A DNA stretch of 64,000 bases, from contig JADIMO010000087.1 of the NCBI GenBank assembly GCA_017694755.1, positions 1-64,000 of the forward strand, given 5' to 3'. This DNA is from Candidatus Cryptobacteroides merdavium (lineage in GTDB: Bacteria; Bacteroidota; Bacteroidia; Bacteroidales; UBA932). Every line of letters begins with the position of its first letter. The stretch's first letter is position 1. The position numbers were made by a program, and so were the translations under genes. Shown piece by piece: positions 59,023 through 64,000 of this stretch. The notes below the pieces were generated by a model. It was not told the origin of the DNA, did not search any database, and saw nothing but the letters and a program-made list of their open reading frames with translations.

Positions 59023-60192
59023 TCAGTTTTTCGGATAGTCCATCCGGTACCATGCCCTGCGGAGCCTGCGCCATACTGTGAAAGGCAGCAGCAGGAACAT
59101 GAGCATGTATGTCATCTGCGCATGCCATCCGGCGAAACCGTTTCCAAGAATTGCTTCATGGACATGGAATTCATAATAATGCCTTAAAGGGAATATGGCG
59201 GAAAGTCCCTGTATATATGGAGGCATGGATTCCACGGGGAAAGTGAATCCCGTGAGTGAGAATGCAAGGGTGCTGAACATTGCGGCGATGCTTATGGCCA
59301 CCCTGAGCACCGGCAGGGTGCCGATGATGAACACGGCCACGGCTTCACTTGCCAGGACAAGGAGGAATGTCATGAGGAACATGTTCAGTATGGATCCCCG
59401 TATCGGCAATCCGGTCTGCCGGCAGAGTATCAGGTCGCATGTGATGCCCAGCAAAGTGAAAAATACGGTGTATGGCAGAAGCTTGCCGGCAAGTGCCGCG
59501 GCCATTGAATCTCCGGATTTTTCCATGAGATGTACGGAGGTGCCGTATTTGAGTTCCGATCCCAGGGCATATACGGTGACGAGGATTATGATGAGCTCCA
59601 GCATGCCGGGAATCATCACATTTGAGAGATAGACCATATAGTCCGTAGCCGTATTTCCTATCTGGTGACAGTCGATTGTTATCGGCCTGACCTGTCCGAT
59701 GAGGGCTTCACCGTTCATTCCTTTTGCCTGGAGGGCCTGCATCTGTACCGCTCCGGAGAACAGGTTTGTCATCGAAAGCAGGTTCTTGTACGACAAAGCC
59801 CCTCCCACAAAATAAAGGGTGTTGACATAAAATGTCAGGGTGGGCTGTCTTCCTGACAGCGCGTCCTCATACATGTTCTCAGGCAACACGCAGAATGCAC
59901 TGATCTCACCTTTCTGCAGTGCTTTCCTGGCTTCCGTGCAGTCGCCGAACATGACAGTCCGGCCAAGCTGTGTGGCATCCAGCTGCCTTGTCATGTTTCT
60001 TGACATGGACGAGCAGTCATGATCCACCACCCCTATCGGCAGGTTGTCCGGAAGCCCTTCCTTCAGCAGGGTGAAGAAGAACAGCATGCTGAATGCCATT
60101 ACGCATACCGGAGCCACGACATATATGGGTCTCTGCCGCATAAGCCTGATTTCCCTGCGTATGACGGCAATGGTGTTTTTTATGAATTTCAT
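59023..60192 (-). CDS. ABC-2 type transporter permease
   Basis: IAVIRREIRLMRQRPIYVVAPVCVMAFSMLFFFTLL; FSLTGFTFPVESMPPYIQGLSAIFPLRHYYEF. Confidence 0.88.
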   Translation of the reverse strand: MKFIKNTIAVIRREIRLMRQRPIYVVAPVCVMAFSMLFFFTLLKEGLPDNLPIGVVDHDCSSMSRNMTRQLDATQLGRTVMFGDCTEARKALQKGEISAFCVLPENMYEDALSGRQPTLTFYVNTLYFVGGALSYKNLLSMTNLFSGAVQMQALQAKGMNGEALIGQVRPITIDCHQIGNTATDYMVYLSNVMIPGMLELIIILVTVYALGSELKYGTSVHLMEKSGDSMAAALAGKLLPYTVFFTLLGITCDLILCRQTGLPIRGSILNMFLMTFLLVLASEAVAVFIIGTLPVLRVAISIAAMFSTLAFSLTGFTFPVESMPPYIQGLSAIFPLRHYYEFHVHEAILGNGFAGWHAQMTYMLMFLLLPFTVWRRLRRAWYRMDYPKN

Positions 60193-60200
60193 CATGACAG

Positions 60201-61226
60201 TCATTCCGGAAGGCAAGGCCTTTCCCCGTTATCCGTTATCCTCCGCGTCAGTATTGCCGTCATGCCCGGCCGAATGCCTTCTATGGGGCCTTGCGGGACT
60301 GCCCGCACTTCAAATGTCCTGGCATCGAAGCTTCCTGTGTCCCTGGTCGCTCTCCATGTCGCATATGATTCGAGGACACTGATATATGTGACGGTTGCCA
60401 CGCAGTTGTCCATGCCGAGAGCCGGGATTGAGAGGGAAAGCCTGTCACCGGTCTTCATTCCTTTCAGCATGTCTTCCCTGATGTTGAATGTGAACCATAC
60501 ATCGTCAAGGTCTGTCACTGCCATTATGGGGGCACCCTGGCCCACAAGTTCTCCCGTTTTGGGAAATCTTGCCGATACGATCCCGTCTGCGGGGGAGGTC
60601 AGGCAGAGTTCACCCAAGTAGGATTCCACTTCTGCAAGGGCTGCCGCAGCCTGTTTCACGAGGGCTGCCGCAGCGGCCTTGTCTTCTTCCCTTGCGCCTT
60701 TGACTGCCATTTCATATTGGGATTTTGCTGCCGCACATGTTGATCTTGCCGCCTGATATTGTGCTTCTGCCTCATCATGCTTCTGAGCGCTTATTACCTT
60801 CTGCGCATACAGGGCATGAGCCCTCTCGTATGCTTTCCTGGCAATTTCTTCCCCGGCCATTGCCTTTTGCCAGAGTTCGTATGCGGCGGCGGTCTCTTCC
60901 TCCCTTGCTCCGGCGACCGCCTTTTTCTCCTGTGCTTCCGCTGTTGCCTTGAGGGCTTCAGCCTGCGCAAGTCTTGCCCTTGTTTCCGGGCTGTCAATGA
61001 TGACAAGCGTGTCGCCTTTGCGGACATGATCCCCTTCTGATACGCAGAACCTTTCCACTCTTCCCGGAACTTTCCCCGATATCCTGTATTCTGTGGCTTC
61101 CGCCTGTCCCTGGATCAGTGCCGGTTCCGGTCTGGATACCGCGTATCCGATGAGGGAAACTGCCGTGACTATGGCGAGCAGTGTGGCTGCTCCTATGAGC
61201 AGATTGTAGTTTTTCTTCTGTTTCAT
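60201..61226 (-). CDS. HlyD-family membrane fusion protein
   Basis: TEYRISGKVPGRVERFCVSEGDHVRKGDTLVIIDSPE; coiled-coil; start at MKQKKNYN preferred. Confidence 0.9.
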   Translation of the reverse strand: MKQKKNYNLLIGAATLLAIVTAVSLIGYAVSRPEPALIQGQAEATEYRISGKVPGRVERFCVSEGDHVRKGDTLVIIDSPETRARLAQAEALKATAEAQEKKAVAGAREEETAAAYELWQKAMAGEEIARKAYERAHALYAQKVISAQKHDEAEAQYQAARSTCAAAKSQYEMAVKGAREEDKAAAAALVKQAAAALAEVESYLGELCLTSPADGIVSARFPKTGELVGQGAPIMAVTDLDDVWFTFNIREDMLKGMKTGDRLSLSIPALGMDNCVATVTYISVLESYATWRATRDTGSFDARTFEVRAVPQGPIEGIRPGMTAILTRRITDNGERPCLPE

Positions 61227-61293
61227 GACATTTATTATTTGTTTTTCGATTGTCTTATGCCATTGCATGTTTTCCGCAAGCCGTTTTACCATG

Positions 61294-62808
61294 TCATTCA
61301 TGCGCGGCCGTGCCGGGGACCGGTGCCCGGCCTTCTGCGATGGCAAGGTCTGATGCGCACATCTGCAGTTCGATTCCTGCGTCAATATATTCTGAATGCG
61401 CCTGCATCCATGCCGTCTGTGCCTGCATGACGGTGTTGGCCGGCACTGTCCCTTCCGTGAAGCCTATCCTGGCGGTGCGCAGGTTTTCTTCTGCGCTGTC
61501 AAGATTGCTGCCCGCCATGGCAAGCTTTTTTAACGCCTCGTCATGCTGCATGCGCAGCCGGGACACCTGAAGGCTTATTGTTTCCTTGGCGTCTTCAATC
61601 CTGTATCTTGTCAGGACGGCTTCCGCCTTTGCCTTGTTGACCTTCTGTCTTGCGCTGCATCCGTGTATTATAGGTATGCTGACGGTGACCCCTACATTGA
61701 ATGTCCCGCCGAAGTCGTTCCTGAACCCGTTGTACACATTGGGGTTTGACAGTATATAATTGGCGGTGAGAGCCACATGCGGTATCATGTCTGCCCTTGC
61801 GATGGCTGTCTTCCTGTCGTATATTTCTGCCGCCAGTTCCAGGCTTCTTATTTCCGGCCTTGAACTGAAAATTTCGTCATTGCTCATTTCCGGGACGGCC
61901 TGCGGCATCTGCAGCCTGTCAAGTCCCTCGTCAGCCAGTTCTATGTCCGTATTGAGGTCCATGCCGCAGATCCTGCACAGGAGCATCCTGCTGAGCGAAA
62001 CCCCGTTTTCGGCTTTTGTGAGCATCATTGCCGCTTCGTTTGCCTTTACTTTTACGGCAAGGACATCGGCTTCGGTGGCGATGCCTGCCGCGGCCATTTT
62101 TTCTGCATCATCCAGAAGCTGGCGGAGCAGCGCGTCATATTCTCTGGCCAGCTGAAGTTTTTCCGATAGGGAAACTGTCTGCCAATATACTCTGTCGACT
62201 TCCGAAATGACAGCCCTGTATTCCGTTTCATATCTGGATTCTGCGAGATCTCCTGCCAGCGCGGCGGCCTTGTCTGCCGCCACAATCTTTCCACCCATGA
62301 ATACGGGCTGCCTTAATGATACGGTACCGAGGAACATGTTGCTTATGTCCAGGTGCAGGGCGTCATTCAGTTCTGCCCCTATCGCATTGGCCGGTCCTGC
62401 CACATCGGTTTCGGACAGCTTTCCCAGGAGTTTCATCATTTCCGGGCTGTTCATGATAATGCTGCCTGTTTCCGGGTCGGCAAGGAGATTTCCGATTCCT
62501 TCTGCCAATGCCCCCTGCAGTGCATTTCCTGCATTCGTCAGCTTTTCTGACCTTTCCTGTCCTATGAGGTCAATGTCGCGGGTATTGTACATATAGCCTG
62601 CATTTATTGAGATGTCGGGAAAATAATTGGCCCTTGCAGCCCTTTTCCCGTATTCCGCGATGACGATTTCCTGCCCCGCCATCTTGAGGCTCCTGTTGTT
62701 TGCTGCAGCGGAGTCCCTGCACTCCTGCAATGTCATGACCTGTCTTGCTTCCGTGCAGAATGGAAGAAATGTGAGCATGGCTGCTGCAATGATTCTGTCT
62801 TTTTTCAT
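61294..62808 (-). CDS. TolC-family outer membrane efflux protein
   Basis: Signal peptide at MKKDRIIAAAML; TLQECRDSAAANNRSLKMAGQEI; helical TolC repeats. Confidence 0.9.
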   Translation of the reverse strand: MKKDRIIAAAMLTFLPFCTEARQVMTLQECRDSAAANNRSLKMAGQEIVIAEYGKRAARANYFPDISINAGYMYNTRDIDLIGQERSEKLTNAGNALQGALAEGIGNLLADPETGSIIMNSPEMMKLLGKLSETDVAGPANAIGAELNDALHLDISNMFLGTVSLRQPVFMGGKIVAADKAAALAGDLAESRYETEYRAVISEVDRVYWQTVSLSEKLQLAREYDALLRQLLDDAEKMAAAGIATEADVLAVKVKANEAAMMLTKAENGVSLSRMLLCRICGMDLNTDIELADEGLDRLQMPQAVPEMSNDEIFSSRPEIRSLELAAEIYDRKTAIARADMIPHVALTANYILSNPNVYNGFRNDFGGTFNVGVTVSIPIIHGCSARQKVNKAKAEAVLTRYRIEDAKETISLQVSRLRMQHDEALKKLAMAGSNLDSAEENLRTARIGFTEGTVPANTVMQAQTAWMQAHSEYIDAGIELQMCASDLAIAEGRAPVPGTAAHE

Positions 62809-62948
62809 ATCCGTTTCTGTCATTTGTCTGTGACGGGTGTGGGGCGGATACAAAATAATTGCCCGTATGGCTTGTTTTTCTTTCTTATTGGCTTTAATAA
62901 TTGTCAAAAGGTCGAAAATTCCTGTAAAAGCATTATATTTGCTGTCCC

Positions 62949-63926
62949 ATGTCCGCCCTTTGCGGCATGCATATGTTTTACAATAAGGATGACAGGATGG
63001 CACGCACTTCTTCTCAAGACAGGACGATGTATACTCTGGATCTCATAAGATTCCAGCAGCTTTTTCCAATTTCAAATTGCATAAGCATGGGGGATGACCT
63101 CTGTGTGGTGGATCTCAAATATGACCCGAACCTGAAATTTCTCGGACAGCCATGCAAGTTCGACGGTTTCATAGCCTTTTTCTGCATTTCAGGCGAATTC
63201 CGGATTTCCATAAACATGACCGAATTCAATGTGGTGGAGAACTCCCTGTTCATCAACCTTCCGGGCAACATTCTCCGTGTACTTGAAATCGATGATTCGC
63301 AGAAGGAAAACCTGCATTTCGTAGTCATGGCCATGACCAGGTCCTACATGCAGAGCATCAGGGTGGACATAAACCGGCTTGCGGGGAAGGGGGCCATGCT
63401 GTTCGACAACCCGTGCTTCATCCTCGGCGAGGAGGAACGGGCCGTGGCAAAGGATTATGTCATGCTGGCGATCAAGGTCCTGCGTTCCAATCTTATGCAC
63501 AAGCGGGAGTGCATATCTTCCCTGATCTCGTCGATATTTTATCTCGCAGGAGGAATGATGGAGCAGAAGGTTGCGGATGCCTTTGTGCATACGGACATGA
63601 AAACCGGACATGGCAAGGACATTTTCAACAGATTCCTGTCTCTCGTCGTGGAATACCATACGGTTGAGCGTAATGTGTCCTTCTATGCGGACCGTCTCTG
63701 CCTGACACCGAAATACCTCTCCAAGCTCATCAAGAGTGTCAGCGGCTATTCTGCCCCCGAATGGATAGATGCCTATGTCATCCTTGAGGCCAAGAGCATG
63801 CTCATGTATTCCGGATGCACAGTGAAACAGATTGTCTCGGACCTCAATTTCCCCAACCCTTCCGCCTTCAACAAATTCTTCAAGAAAAAGACGGGACTCA
63901 CCCCTGTCCAATACCGCAAGCAATGA
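62949..63926 (+). CDS. AraC-family transcriptional regulator
   Basis: C-terminal AraC HTH ADRLCLTPKYLSKLIKSVSGYSAPEWIDAYVILEAKSMLMYSGCTVKQIVSDLNFPNPSAFNKFFKKKTGLTPVQYRKQ; start uncertain. Confidence 0.92.
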   Translation: MSALCGMHMFYNKDDRMARTSSQDRTMYTLDLIRFQQLFPISNCISMGDDLCVVDLKYDPNLKFLGQPCKFDGFIAFFCISGEFRISINMTEFNVVENSLFINLPGNILRVLEIDDSQKENLHFVVMAMTRSYMQSIRVDINRLAGKGAMLFDNPCFILGEEERAVAKDYVMLAIKVLRSNLMHKRECISSLISSIFYLAGGMMEQKVADAFVHTDMKTGHGKDIFNRFLSLVVEYHTVERNVSFYADRLCLTPKYLSKLIKSVSGYSAPEWIDAYVILEAKSMLMYSGCTVKQIVSDLNFPNPSAFNKFFKKKTGLTPVQYRKQ

Positions 63927-64000
63927 CCGGGACTGTTGTCATCTGTAAATGTGCTTCAACCAATATTCAAAGACGGGATCTTGAATTTCAATATTTTTGC

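Overview
64 kb of a Bacteroidales-type chromosome, called from promoter style (TTTG-N19/20-TAnnTTTG), TonB/Oar-like receptors, BACON lipoproteins and operon content. Most of it is core metabolism and housekeeping: hppA, suf(B-pnuC-C-D), ispE, tsaE/comM, mlaEF-like, nrdDG, mdh, split transketolase, lolD, lepA, menA/ubiE, rnpA/yidD/hemD, metK, miaA, smpB. There are two tRNAs (Pro-TGG, Ala-GGC) and a SAM-I-type riboswitch with terminator upstream of metK. The 3' end is more accessory: two tandem TonB-receptor + BACON/OB-like lipoprotein modules, and an AraC-divergent TolC/HlyD/ABC-2 export operon. No CRISPR array, prophage or intact IS was recognised. Best leads: (1) a promoter-embedded palindromic repeat present three times with identical -33/-7 geometry; (2) a poly-G tract that puts a TonB receptor signal peptide out of frame (candidate phase variation or sequencing error); (3) a two-copy structured intergenic element containing TGTGGCGAA repeats; (4) a four-hairpin leader upstream of a phosphopantetheinyl transferase; (5) a promoter-plus-terminator orphan sRNA candidate downstream of metK; (6) an ECF sigma gene paired with a protein that looks like an inner-membrane anti-sigma fused to an outer-membrane barrel. 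All calls are by eye; no database search was run.
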